The notes under the pieces are model-generated. The model ran no database searches and was not told where the DNA came from. It saw only the letters and a list, made by a program, of their open reading frames with translations. A stretch of DNA of 10,166 nt, taken from assembly GCA_031279525.1 (NCBI GenBank), contig JAITIH010000344.1, positions 1-10,166 of the forward strand, given 5' to 3'. The stretch comes from Deltaproteobacteria bacterium. Lineage in GTDB: Bacteria; Desulfobacterota; Desulfarculia; Adiutricales; Adiutricaceae. The position numbers were made by a program, and so were the translations under genes. Each line of letters opens with the position of its first letter. The stretch's first letter is position 1. Below, piece after piece: positions 1 through 6,763 of this stretch.

Positions 1-176
1 TCTCCCCAAAAGGGCTCTACGCCCTGGCCGCCTTGGGCCACTATCTTTCTCCCCAAAAGGGCCCTACGCCCTGGCCGCCTTGGGGCCATTGTCTTTCTCC
101 CCAAAAGGGCCCTACGCCCTGACCGCCTTGGGGCACTCTCTCTCCCTAAAGGGCCCTAAGCCCTGGCCATTTTTTT
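1..176. repeat. Degenerate 45-48 bp tandem repeat, about 3.7 copies, cut by the window edge
   Basis: Copies start at 1, 48, 96 and 141. Each opens with TCTCCCCAAAAGGG (the last copy diverges to TCTCCCTAAAGGG), continues with a variant of CCCTACGCCCTGGCCGCC, and the first three close with TTGGG(G). The initial CCCCAA and final TTGGGG of a unit are complementary, so each full unit could fold as a hairpin. Unit lengths are 47, 48 and about 45 bp, so the reading frame is not kept between copies. That argues for a non-coding repeat. The array probably extends left of the window. Confidence 0.8.
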
Positions 177-436
177 TCTCGCCAACGTCCGGCCCTTACC
201 GCCAAAGAACCCTATCCTCCGCGGCCGTTAATGGCCCCGCCCTAGGCCACCCTCGCGGCTTTAGGCCCCTTAGCCGCTATCGGCCAGCCGCCCGCCTATT
301 CCTCTCTTGTGTTTTTTCAGTTTTCAGGTTATATATATTTATCTGTCTGGATTCACATAATGAGGCAGAAAATAATTTAGAGCGTAAATATCCACTAAAC
401 AGCTATCTGAACAGTATAAGTTTTTTATTTTAATAT

Positions 437-474
437 GTCTTTAATGTGGTTATTTCGCTTATTAAAGACTTTTT
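437..474 (+). terminator. Possible weak intrinsic terminator
   Basis: GTCTTTAAT (437-445) and ATTAAAGAC (461-469) form a perfect 9-bp stem with a 15-nt loop, followed at once by five T on the + strand. The stem is AT-rich and therefore weak. No clear gene lies upstream in the window, so the function is uncertain. Confidence 0.3.
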
Positions 475-555
475 AATTTGTGCATTTTAATAAGATATTT
501 TTATTCATATATTTATTTAATTATTACTTAAAAATACTACTATAAAAAGTCTTTA
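463..555. repeat. Perfect 13-bp inverted repeat around a 67-bp AT-rich core
   Basis: TAAAGACTTTTTA at 463-475 is the exact reverse complement of TAAAAAGTCTTTA at 543-555. The left arm overlaps the right arm of the 437-469 hairpin, so the two foldings exclude each other in a transcript. Confidence 0.6.
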
Positions 556-934
556 TTTCCCTGGGTCGGCGATTTTTATCGTTCTTAGCCTCCAGCGCCA
601 ACCTGGCCCTTTTGTCCGGGCCTTGGGAATTTTTTCGCGCTAATGCGTCTACCGCCAAATTTCCCCAAGCACCTTAAGGTTTGGATCTTAGGTCGGTTTG
701 ACGCTATAATTCCAGTAGTCGCGTCCGTTCGCTAATAAAATTAATTTTCTCTTATCTGTCTAAATTTTCCCCCTTAGGGGAAGCGCCTTAACGCCCAACG
801 CCTTTAAAAATATTTTGGCCAGGCTTTTCCCCGATTGAGCCCATTAATCGCCATCGCCTTGCCTACAATCCGTTTTGACGCATAAGACTCTTTAAAACCA
901 AAATATAAAGCGCGGCCTTAAGGCTAAATTTTTT

Positions 935-957
935 TGGCCCAGGTCTCATTTGGGCCA
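935..957. repeat. Inverted repeat, 7-bp arms
   Basis: TGGCCCA (935-941) and TGGGCCA (951-957) are perfect complements separated by 9 nt. T-rich sequence lies to the left and A-rich sequence to the right. Neither strand shows a clear T-tract after the stem, so it is listed as an inverted repeat and not as a terminator. Confidence 0.45.
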
Positions 958-1195
958 TAAAAAATTATGGGCTTTTAAGGGAGCCTTTTCCTCAGCCAAA
1001 AAAGGCCCACGGCTTTGGCTTATTTGAGGCGAAGAAGGCCTTTCCCCGACGGGACAACTCAATGTCAAACAAAACTGAATATTTGGCTAGGCCTCAAAGC
1101 TCAATTTTGTTTCTTTTTAAATTTTTTATTTTGTAATTATCTATTAAAACATACTGATAGTATTATATATTATATATTCAAAATGGACATATGAA

Positions 1196-1220
1196 AGGCC
1201 CTTAAATTTTTTAAGGGCTT
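1196..1220. repeat. Stem-loop upstream of argJ
   Basis: GCCCTTAA (1198-1205) pairs perfectly with TTAAGGGC (1211-1218). It can be extended by an inner A-T pair and by an outer G-U wobble and A-U pair. No T-tract follows on either strand. It lies about 250 bp before argJ and upstream of the proposed argJ promoter, so it is probably not in the argJ leader. Confidence 0.4.
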
Positions 1221-1268
1221 ATCGAAACGCCGAAATCAATGCTACCTTTGATCCTGTACACAATGGGC

Positions 1269-1297
1269 TTTTCAACTAAGAGAAAAAAAGTTATACT
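1269..1297 (+). promoter_or_regulatory. Candidate sigma-70-type promoter for argJ
   Basis: TATACT at 1292-1297 matches the -10 consensus at five of six positions. TTTTCA at 1269-1274 is a partial -35 match at the ideal 17-bp spacing. It lies in an AT-rich stretch about 170 bp before the argJ start, which would give a long untranslated leader. The call rests on sequence match only. Confidence 0.35.
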
Positions 1298-1464
1298 TTA
1301 TTTGGATTTTTGACTGCTAGCTATTTTCCAACGTTGAGAGCCATTAGGACGCGGGGTTCGGAATTTTCGCCAGCCAAGGCGGTTCAGGCCCCGCCGCCAT
1401 AATAAAGTTTGTTTTCCCGTCTCTAATACAAAAGAGTCGTTTTCGGCATAGGAGAAAATACGAC

Positions 1465-2634
1465 ATGATTCCCAAAGGGTTCCGAGCGGCCGCCGTGGAG
1501 GCCCAAATGCGCTACAAAAACCGGCTGGATCTTGGTCTCGTCGTGGCTGACGAGTTCCAGGCCGCGGCCGGAGTCTTCACTCAAAACGTTTGCCAGGCCG
1601 CCCCGGTGACTTGGTCGAAAAACCGGATCGCCGGCGGCCGGGCCATCCTGGTCAACGCCGGGCAAGCCAACGCCCAAACTGGCCGCGGGGCCGGGGGCCG
1701 CTGCCTCCAGTCGGCCAAAGCCGTGGCCGACCGCTTAGGCCTTTCCGCCGACCAAATTCTTTTGGCCTCCACCGGGATCATTGGCCAGGCTTTAAACATC
1801 GAGGCCTTAGTCGAGGCGGTCCCGGCCCTAGTCAAAAAGCTTTCCCCCGAAGGCTTCGGCGACTTCGCCCAGGCCATCTTGACCACGGACACCGTGCCCA
1901 AAACGGCCGAGATGGCCATCCCCTTCGAGAGCGGGCCCGAGGCTTGGATCTGGGGCGCGGCCAAGGGCTCAGGCATGATCGCCCCCAACATGGCCACTAT
2001 GTTAGGCTTCATCCTGACCGACGTGGCCGTGGATCCCAAGCTATTGAGGTCCATCCTCTCCCAGACCGCCGAGAACACCTTTAACCGCATCACCGTCGAC
2101 GGCGACACCTCCACCAACGACTCCCTCTTCATCATCGCCTCCGGGGCCGCCCGCTCCCAGCCCATCGCCGGGGGCCCGGAAGCCGACGCCTTTAAAAAGT
2201 CCCTGCATAAAGTCTTAGACTCCCTGTCCAGGCAGATCGTCCGCGACGGCGAGGGGGCCACGCGCATAGTGGAGATCAAGGTCCAAGGGGCCAGGACCAA
2301 GGAGGAAGCCCTCTTGGCGGCCCGGGCCGTGGCCCAGTCGCCCCTGGTCAAGACGGCCTTCTTCGGCTGTGACGCCAACTGGGGTCGGATCCTAGCCGCC
2401 TTGGGCCGGAGTGGGGCCGACTTTGAGCCGTATCGGGTCGACATCGACATCGACGATCTCGCCTGGATCCGCCACGGGCTCATCTTCGGCCGGGAGATGG
2501 ACGCCGCCGCGGCCATGAAGAAGCGGGAATACTGTCTAACCATTAACCTTAATAATGGGCCAGGCCAGGACCGCATGCTGACCTGCGACTTCTCCTACGA
2601 TTACGTAAAGATAAACGGCTCCTACCGCTCCTAA
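1465..2634 (+). CDS. argJ: Glutamate N-acetyltransferase / ornithine acetyltransferase ArgJ
   Basis: ArgJ transfers the acetyl group from N-acetylornithine to glutamate, regenerating N-acetylglutamate in the cyclic arginine pathway of the cytoplasm. Bifunctional members also use acetyl-CoA; the sequence does not say which type this is. The 389 residues fit the family, usually about 400. Visible marks are the N-terminal PKGFRAA, the oxyanion-hole region STGIIGQ (residues 102-108, with T103 and G104), and KGSGMIAPNMATML. In the last motif, cleavage before T178 is expected to give the alpha and beta chains and free the nucleophilic threonine. Further marks are DGDTSTND, GCDANWGRI, and the family-like end YVKINGSYRS. 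The ATG is supported by GGAG at 1451-1454, ten bases upstream, and by the N-terminus aligning with the family. A terminator follows, so it appears monocistronic. No arginine-pathway neighbour is in the window. Confidence 0.96.
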   Translation: MIPKGFRAAAVEAQMRYKNRLDLGLVVADEFQAAAGVFTQNVCQAAPVTWSKNRIAGGRAILVNAGQANAQTGRGAGGRCLQSAKAVADRLGLSADQILLASTGIIGQALNIEALVEAVPALVKKLSPEGFGDFAQAILTTDTVPKTAEMAIPFESGPEAWIWGAAKGSGMIAPNMATMLGFILTDVAVDPKLLRSILSQTAENTFNRITVDGDTSTNDSLFIIASGAARSQPIAGGPEADAFKKSLHKVLDSLSRQIVRDGEGATRIVEIKVQGARTKEEALLAARAVAQSPLVKTAFFGCDANWGRILAALGRSGADFEPYRVDIDIDDLAWIRHGLIFGREMDAAAAMKKREYCLTINLNNGPGQDRMLTCDFSYDYVKINGSYRS

Positions 2635-2701
2635 AGCCAAAAAGCTTCGCCTAAGCCCTTATTTTCCCTCCATGGGACCCTCCCTCCCTTTAGGAAAGCG
2701 A

Positions 2702-2732
2702 AAAGCCGCCTTTTGGCGGCTTTGGCTTTTCT
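2702..2732 (+). terminator. Intrinsic terminator after argJ
   Basis: AAAGCCGCC (2702-2710) and GGCGGCTTT (2715-2723) form a perfect 9-bp stem with a TTTT loop, followed by GGCTTTTCTT. It lies 68 bp past the argJ stop and is oriented to end argJ transcription before the convergent flagellar operon. Confidence 0.8.
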
Positions 2733-2867
2733 TAGGGTTTGGCGCTTTCTAGGGGCCTCGCTTTTTTTTGGCTTGACTCCTTCTAGAGATCTCGCTCATT
2801 TCTAGGCTTGGTTTTTCTAGCGGCCAAATTTTTTTGCCTTGGTTTTTAGGTCTTTGGCTCTGGCTCT

Positions 2868-3068
2868 GGCCTTAGGCCAGACTCTGGCTAAGGCCCATGG
2901 CGCCACCTAACTGGACTTGGCTCTGGCCTTGACCCTGACCCTGGACTTGGCTCTGGCCTTGGCCCTGAATTAGGGGTCTTGGCCATAGCCTTGGCTCTGT
3001 CCTTGGCTCTGTCCTTGGCTCTGTCCTTAGGCCAGACTCTGGCTAAAGCCCATGGCGGCGCCGCCTAA
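2868..3068. repeat. Nested direct repeats in the argJ/flgE convergent gap
   Basis: A unit of about 41-44 bp occurs at 2870-2910 and 3025-3068, starting CCTTAGGCCAGACTCTGGCT and ending in a GCC-rich stretch plus CCTAA. The copies differ by two substitutions and a 3-bp insertion. Copy one folds as a hairpin (2868-2895) with a 12-bp stem, one bulged G and an ACT loop. Between the copies lie a 30-bp tandem pair (2911-2940, 2941-2970; 27 of 30 identical) and three perfect copies of TTGGCTCTGTCC (2991-3002, 3003-3014, 3015-3026). The inner part is largely built from YTGGCY-like hexamers. Both strands are interrupted by stops, so I do not call it coding. Confidence 0.85.
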
Positions 3069-3071
3069 ACG

Positions 3072-3095
3072 GAAAAAGCCGCCATTAAGGCGGCT
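3072..3095 (-). terminator. Intrinsic terminator of the fliK-flgD-flgE operon
   Basis: Read on the minus strand, AGCCGCC and GGCGGCT form a perfect 7-bp stem with a 5-nt loop (3077-3095), followed by TTTT. It lies about 135 bp beyond the flgE stop. The + strand shows no T-tract after the stem, so it acts on minus-strand transcription. Its GCCGCC/GGCGGC stem is the same as in the argJ terminator. Confidence 0.7.
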
Positions 3096-3109
3096 CCCGC
3101 TTTACTCTA

Positions 3110-3152
3110 GGGGGCTTTTTTGGCCATTTAAGCCACGACCAAAAAAGCCCCT
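3110..3152. repeat. Long inverted repeat downstream of flgE
   Basis: GGGGCTTTTTTGG (3111-3123) and CCAAAAAAGCCCC (3139-3151) are perfect 13-bp complements with a 15-nt loop, and a G-U pair can be added outside. It lies between the flgE stop and the terminator at 3072-3095. A stable RNA hairpin here could protect the 3' end of the mRNA or help termination. It is nearly symmetrical, so no strand is assigned. Confidence 0.6.
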
Positions 3153-3230
3153 TTATCTCGCGCCTTAGGGTCTCCGCTAAGGCTGTCTCTTTTGCCAATC
3201 CATTTCTCACGAAGACCTGGCGACTATTGG

Positions 3231-6200
3231 TTATCTCTTCATCTCTATGACTTCGGCCAGCATGGTGTCGGTGGTGGTGACGACTTTGGAGTTGGCCTGA
3301 AAGCCCCTTTGGGTGACGATCATATTGACGATCTCGTCGGCTAGATCCGTGTTGGACTGCTCGAGGAAGTTGGCCCGGATGGTCCCGGTGCCGCCGTACC
3401 CCGGCGGGTTGACGGTCCCCGTCCCGGACCAGCGCGTTTCCATGTAGACGTTGTCGCCTAACTTGGCTAAACCCCAAGGGTTAAGGAAGCGGACCAGACC
3501 AATCTGGTAGAGCTGCTGTTGGCGGCCGTTGGTGTAAATGCCGGTTAAGATCCCGTCTTTGTCGATGGAGACTCTCTGGAGCGAGCCCGCCGGATACCCG
3601 TCTTGGCTGGAGAGAATGTTCAAGGACTCGCTGGCGTACTGAGTGGTCCCTTGCTCGTCTAGGATCCAGCTGCCGTTTTCGCCGTTGGGGTTGCGGGCTC
3701 CCATGTCTAAGGAGATGTTCTGGATTATGGTCGGCAGACCCTCGGGATATGGCGGGTGGAGGGCCATGGAGGCCGACTGGACGAAGGCCACGTCAAAGTC
3801 GAAGTAGCCAGTTTCGGTGGGGGAAAGGTTGGTCCAGCCAATGGACTCGGACTCGGCCACGAACGTTAAGGTGTCGCCTTGGGTAAAGCGCATCGGGGAG
3901 CCGCCCGAGGTGAAGCTGACGTTTAGGCCCGAGCCAAAGGGGTAAGGGCCAGTGTAGTTCATGTCGTAGACGGGGATTGTGCCGGAGTTGCCGTCGGAGT
4001 CGTGCCAGGTGAACCCGCTGGCGTCGGGCACGGTGCCTAAGCTTTTTTGCCAGACGACGGTGTAGGTCCTTTTGGAGGCGACCATGGAGCCGCTGTTGGA
4101 CGAGAAGACCGGAGACCCCTCGTAGTAGCCGCCCAGTTTGTAGCCGTTCATGGAATTGGCCGTGGCCGTAAACGAAACCGAGGTCTTGGCCGATATTAGC
4201 CGGGCCGCCGCCGTCTTGGCTAGATCTATGTTCTGAGCCTCAATGTCCTTAATGAGGCCGCCATGGCCGTCCGGTCCGTCGGCCGTGAAGGTGATCTTGC
4301 CCTTCTGAATCAAGCCGGCGAAAGTCGACCCTTCGAACAAAAGGCGGTTGTTAACGTCTTTGCGGGCGTCCTCGGTCGGGTCGCAGGTGATGATGTAATC
4401 CCAGACGTTTTCCATGTGGGGGTTGGGCTGGTAATAAACCATGAGGGTATGGGCGTTGCCCAGGGAGTCGTAAATGGTCCAAGGGTTGGCGTGGGTGTAA
4501 TTTTCCGGGTCAATGGGCGAGGACTGGTCCGTCCCGTCCCAGGCCCCGGCGAAGCCGTCCCCTTCCAGCTGCCAGGGGGCGTAGCGGCTGCGGATGCTGG
4601 CCATTTCCAAGTCGTACAAAGGCTTATAGGCGTTGTCGAAGGCCGTTTGGTAGGCGTTCTGAGCCATGGCTTTGGCCGTGTTGTAAGCCGTCTGGCGGGC
4701 CATCTCTTTTTCCGCCTCGGTGGGGGTTCTTTCGAAAACTCCGCCGCCGTAATTCGTGTAGCCTAAGTTAGTCAAGTAAGCCGCGTAGGCCGCGTTGAAT
4801 TGACTGTCGTAATAACCGTCCCCAGTGTTGGCTATGTATTCGCGCGACAGGCTCGCGTAAGCCTCGACCCCCGCGGCGTGGCCGACGCTCCTAGCCGAAG
4901 TCACGCTGGCAGTGGACGGCGTCGCGGGATTCCCGACGAAGAGGCTAGTGGCGGCGCTCCAAGTGTACCCGCCATGGGTGGTCATATAATCGAGGTAAGC
5001 CGCGTTGTAACTCGCGGCCGAGGTGGGGTTAGAGGCCGACGTAGCCGGATAGCCCGTGAAATCTCCGGGGTTAAGGCCGGCCGCGCTCAAGGCGGAAGCG
5101 GTGGCCGCGGTATGGGCGGCGGCTGGGGGAACGTTATAAAAGGAGGCGCCCACGAGAGAGAACCCCGAGGCGGACATGCGTTGCGCGTAAGCCGCGTTAA
5201 AGGCGTTCCGGTAAGTGCTCGAGGGGTACATCGTGGCGCTGGCGGGATAAGTCGCCGGCGATTGGGGCGCGAGGCTGTCGACCACGGCTGTCGCGGCGGC
5301 CAGGGCGGCCGCCTTCTCCGTGGCCGATGGCGTTATGACAAAGGCCAGGCCTTGGTAACTGTAGCCTGAACTGGTCATTTTGGCAAGATACTTGGCGTTG
5401 TAGGCGTCGTCGAAAATCTTGTCGCCCGTCCTTGAGGGGAAAGTGGCCGGGTTGGAGATGGCCAGGTAAGCCGCCTTGGCGGAGACGTTGGCCGCGCTAA
5501 GGGCGCTGGCCAGCGTGGTCGCCGAGGCGCTATCGTAAAAGAACCTCTCGGTCGAAGCCGAGCGCAGGGCGTAGCCGCTGGTGGTCATGTGGCTTAAATA
5601 AGCGGTTAGGTAGTCGCTCTGCGCGGAGGCGGAACGCGAGGCAAACGACGGATCGTCTGGCGGGTAGCCGCTGTATTCGCCTAAAGTGAAGCCCGCGGCC
5701 GCATTGCCGGCGGCGGCCGCATTGGCAAGGAGCCCGGCCGAGGCCGAGACGTAGAAAATTGTGGTCAAGTTGTCCGCCGAAACGAAGTGGCTATAGCCGC
5801 TGGCGCTCATCCGGTTTATGTAAGTCGTCTTAAATTGCGCGTTAAACGTTGTCGAGGACGTGGGAATCCCCAGACTATAGGCCGTGGCCGCGGCCGGGAT
5901 GGCCGACTTAGCCGAGGCGTAGGCCATGGCCGAGGCGGTCTTAAGGACGGCGGAGGTCGGGGTGGGGAGGAAGGTCCCTACGCCGGCCGTGGCCCCCAGA
6001 ACATCGGTCATGTAATTTTCGTAAGCCGCGTTAAAGGCCACGGAGGCGGGATTGTAGGTGGGATAGGCCGAGCCGTGGACGGTCGCGCTATAGACGTTGT
6101 CGGCGGCCAGTTGGCCAATCCGCTCGGCCGGGGGCCGAGCTATTTGGTCGGCGTAGATCTCGGCCCATCCCTCCTCGGGGTCTATATAGGCGCTGGTGTC

Positions 6201-6728
6201 GTCGGCGTTTAAGTTGGCCACGACTTTGATCTGGGTGGTTTCCACCGGCGGAGCGTTCATCATTATAATCTTGACGTCGGTCGGGGTTCCCAGGCGGCGG
6301 GCTTCCTCGCCGGGCTTGGGCACCGACAGGGCCCAGCCTTGGAGCACGTAGCCGGCCGGGGTCTCTAAGTTTCCTTCGCTATCGATGGTGAAGTTGCCGG
6401 CCCTGGTGTACATGAGTTCGTTGGTGACCCGGTCGCGCACCTGAAAGAAGCCTTCCCCGGCGATGGCCATGTCGGTGTCCTGGGCCGAGTTGATGAACGA
6501 CCCTTTGGTGAACATCTGCTGAACCGTGGAAACCTTAACGCCGCGGCCGATCTGCTGGGTTTTGCCGTTGGACCAGTAGTCTTGACTGATGAGGTCCTCG
6601 AAATTGGTCCGGGCGGCCTTAAAGCCCACGGTATTGACGTTAGCGATGTTGTTGCTGATTACCTGCATCCCCGTGGAGAGGGCCGATAACCCCGTGACCG
6701 CCGCGTACATGGCGCTTGATATGCTCAT
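3231..6728 (-). CDS. flgE: Flagellar hook protein FlgE, giant form with tandem-repeat insertion
   Basis: FlgE polymerises into the hook, the curved universal joint between flagellar rod and filament, after export by the flagellar type III apparatus. The N-terminal rod/hook region spans residues 1-40 (SNNIANVNTVGFKA), followed by the conserved DMAIAGEGFFQV (86-97). The middle FlaE-like region resumes at about 736 (IYDSLGNAHTLMVYY). The C-terminal D0 helix (1120-1165) contains NTDLADEIVNMIVTQRGFQ and ends in TTTDTMLAEVIEMKR. At 1165 residues it far exceeds the 402 of E. coli FlgE. The excess is mainly an insertion at about 178-735, mostly Ala/Ser/Tyr/Thr-rich repeats listed separately. Both termini are intact and the frame is unbroken, so it looks functional. 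The start is supported by AAGAGG (6735-6740) six bases before the ATG. It follows flgD by 35 bp. There is only one cysteine (782). Confidence 0.95.
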   Translation of the reverse strand: MSISSAMYAAVTGLSALSTGMQVISNNIANVNTVGFKAARTNFEDLISQDYWSNGKTQQIGRGVKVSTVQQMFTKGSFINSAQDTDMAIAGEGFFQVRDRVTNELMYTRAGNFTIDSEGNLETPAGYVLQGWALSVPKPGEEARRLGTPTDVKIIMMNAPPVETTQIKVVANLNADDTSAYIDPEEGWAEIYADQIARPPAERIGQLAADNVYSATVHGSAYPTYNPASVAFNAAYENYMTDVLGATAGVGTFLPTPTSAVLKTASAMAYASAKSAIPAAATAYSLGIPTSSTTFNAQFKTTYINRMSASGYSHFVSADNLTTIFYVSASAGLLANAAAAGNAAAGFTLGEYSGYPPDDPSFASRSASAQSDYLTAYLSHMTTSGYALRSASTERFFYDSASATTLASALSAANVSAKAAYLAISNPATFPSRTGDKIFDDAYNAKYLAKMTSSGYSYQGLAFVITPSATEKAAALAAATAVVDSLAPQSPATYPASATMYPSSTYRNAFNAAYAQRMSASGFSLVGASFYNVPPAAAHTAATASALSAAGLNPGDFTGYPATSASNPTSAASYNAAYLDYMTTHGGYTWSAATSLFVGNPATPSTASVTSARSVGHAAGVEAYASLSREYIANTGDGYYDSQFNAAYAAYLTNLGYTNYGGGVFERTPTEAEKEMARQTAYNTAKAMAQNAYQTAFDNAYKPLYDLEMASIRSRYAPWQLEGDGFAGAWDGTDQSSPIDPENYTHANPWTIYDSLGNAHTLMVYYQPNPHMENVWDYIITCDPTEDARKDVNNRLLFEGSTFAGLIQKGKITFTADGPDGHGGLIKDIEAQNIDLAKTAAARLISAKTSVSFTATANSMNGYKLGGYYEGSPVFSSNSGSMVASKRTYTVVWQKSLGTVPDASGFTWHDSDGNSGTIPVYDMNYTGPYPFGSGLNVSFTSGGSPMRFTQGDTLTFVAESESIGWTNLSPTETGYFDFDVAFVQSASMALHPPYPEGLPTIIQNISLDMGARNPNGENGSWILDEQGTTQYASESLNILSSQDGYPAGSLQRVSIDKDGILTGIYTNGRQQQLYQIGLVRFLNPWGLAKLGDNVYMETRWSGTGTVNPPGYGGTGTIRANFLEQSNTDLADEIVNMIVTQRGFQANSKVVTTTDTMLAEVIEMKR
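4614..6065 (-). repeat. Seven and a half tandem protein repeats inside FlgE
   Basis: Residues about 222-705 consist of degenerate units that each begin with [FY]NAAYxxYMTxSGY or a variant. The motif starts at residues 232, 295, 373, 443, 510, 574 and 644. An eighth partial copy (FDNAYKPLYDLEM) starts at 697. Spacings are 63, 78, 70, 67, 64, 70 and 53 residues. After the motif, units continue with an aromatic residue near a Pro-x-Ala patch, an Ala/Ser-rich probable helix, and often a YPA or FPS turn. At DNA level only short pieces such as GTAAGCCGCGTT recur. The duplications are therefore old or selected at protein level. I do not recognise the repeat as a named domain. Confidence 0.85.
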
Positions 6729-6763
6729 GGGAAACCTCTTTTCCTTTTATCGCTCGATTTTCT

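Larger units (their letters stand above)
177..1264. other. Long intergenic region with no recognisable gene
   Basis: I find no protein, tRNA or other RNA gene that I can support here. The open frames are short, lack ribosome binding sites and resemble nothing known to me. Base composition is uneven: about 300-560 and 1095-1180 are strongly AT-rich, and the rest is mixed with GGCC-rich pieces like those in the left-hand repeat. Several inverted repeats lie inside (437-469, 463-555, 767-782, 935-957, 991-1030, 1198-1218), some listed separately. It could be decayed coding sequence, a regulatory or structural region, or a divergent non-coding RNA; the sequence does not decide. Confidence 0.6.

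Noticed and set aside
80-433. A 117-codon open frame on the + strand with a TTG start
   Set aside because: It begins inside the tandem repeat, whose 47-, 48- and 45-bp spacing does not keep frame. It has no ribosome binding site, an odd composition, and no recognisable domain.
1073-1090. An ARG-box-like arginine repressor site before argJ (TGAATATTT)
   Set aside because: Only one half matches; there is no palindromic partner at the right spacing.
1581-2576. A 331-codon minus-strand frame opposite argJ
   Set aside because: It is the antisense shadow of argJ. Its length comes from GC-rich codon bias, and argJ itself has unmistakable family motifs.
2905-3030. Gly-Gln-Ser-Gln type repeat peptide on the minus strand of the convergent gap
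   Set aside because: The frame shifts between blocks, is closed by stops directly before the 12-bp repeats, and has no start. The pattern follows from the 6-bp DNA periodicity.
3085-3210. A possible 41-residue minus-strand protein after flgE, starting GTG and containing GLFWSWLKWPKKP
   Set aside because: Its only support is an open frame. The aromatic core comes from the 13-bp inverted repeat, its end lies in the terminator hairpin, and there is no good ribosome binding site.
4800-5369. A 189-codon + strand frame opposite the flgE repeats, plus similar ones at 4263-4766 and 5787-6212
   Set aside because: They are antisense shadows of flgE, Gly/Arg/Val-rich as expected from reading Ala/Ser/Tyr codons backwards, with no start signals.
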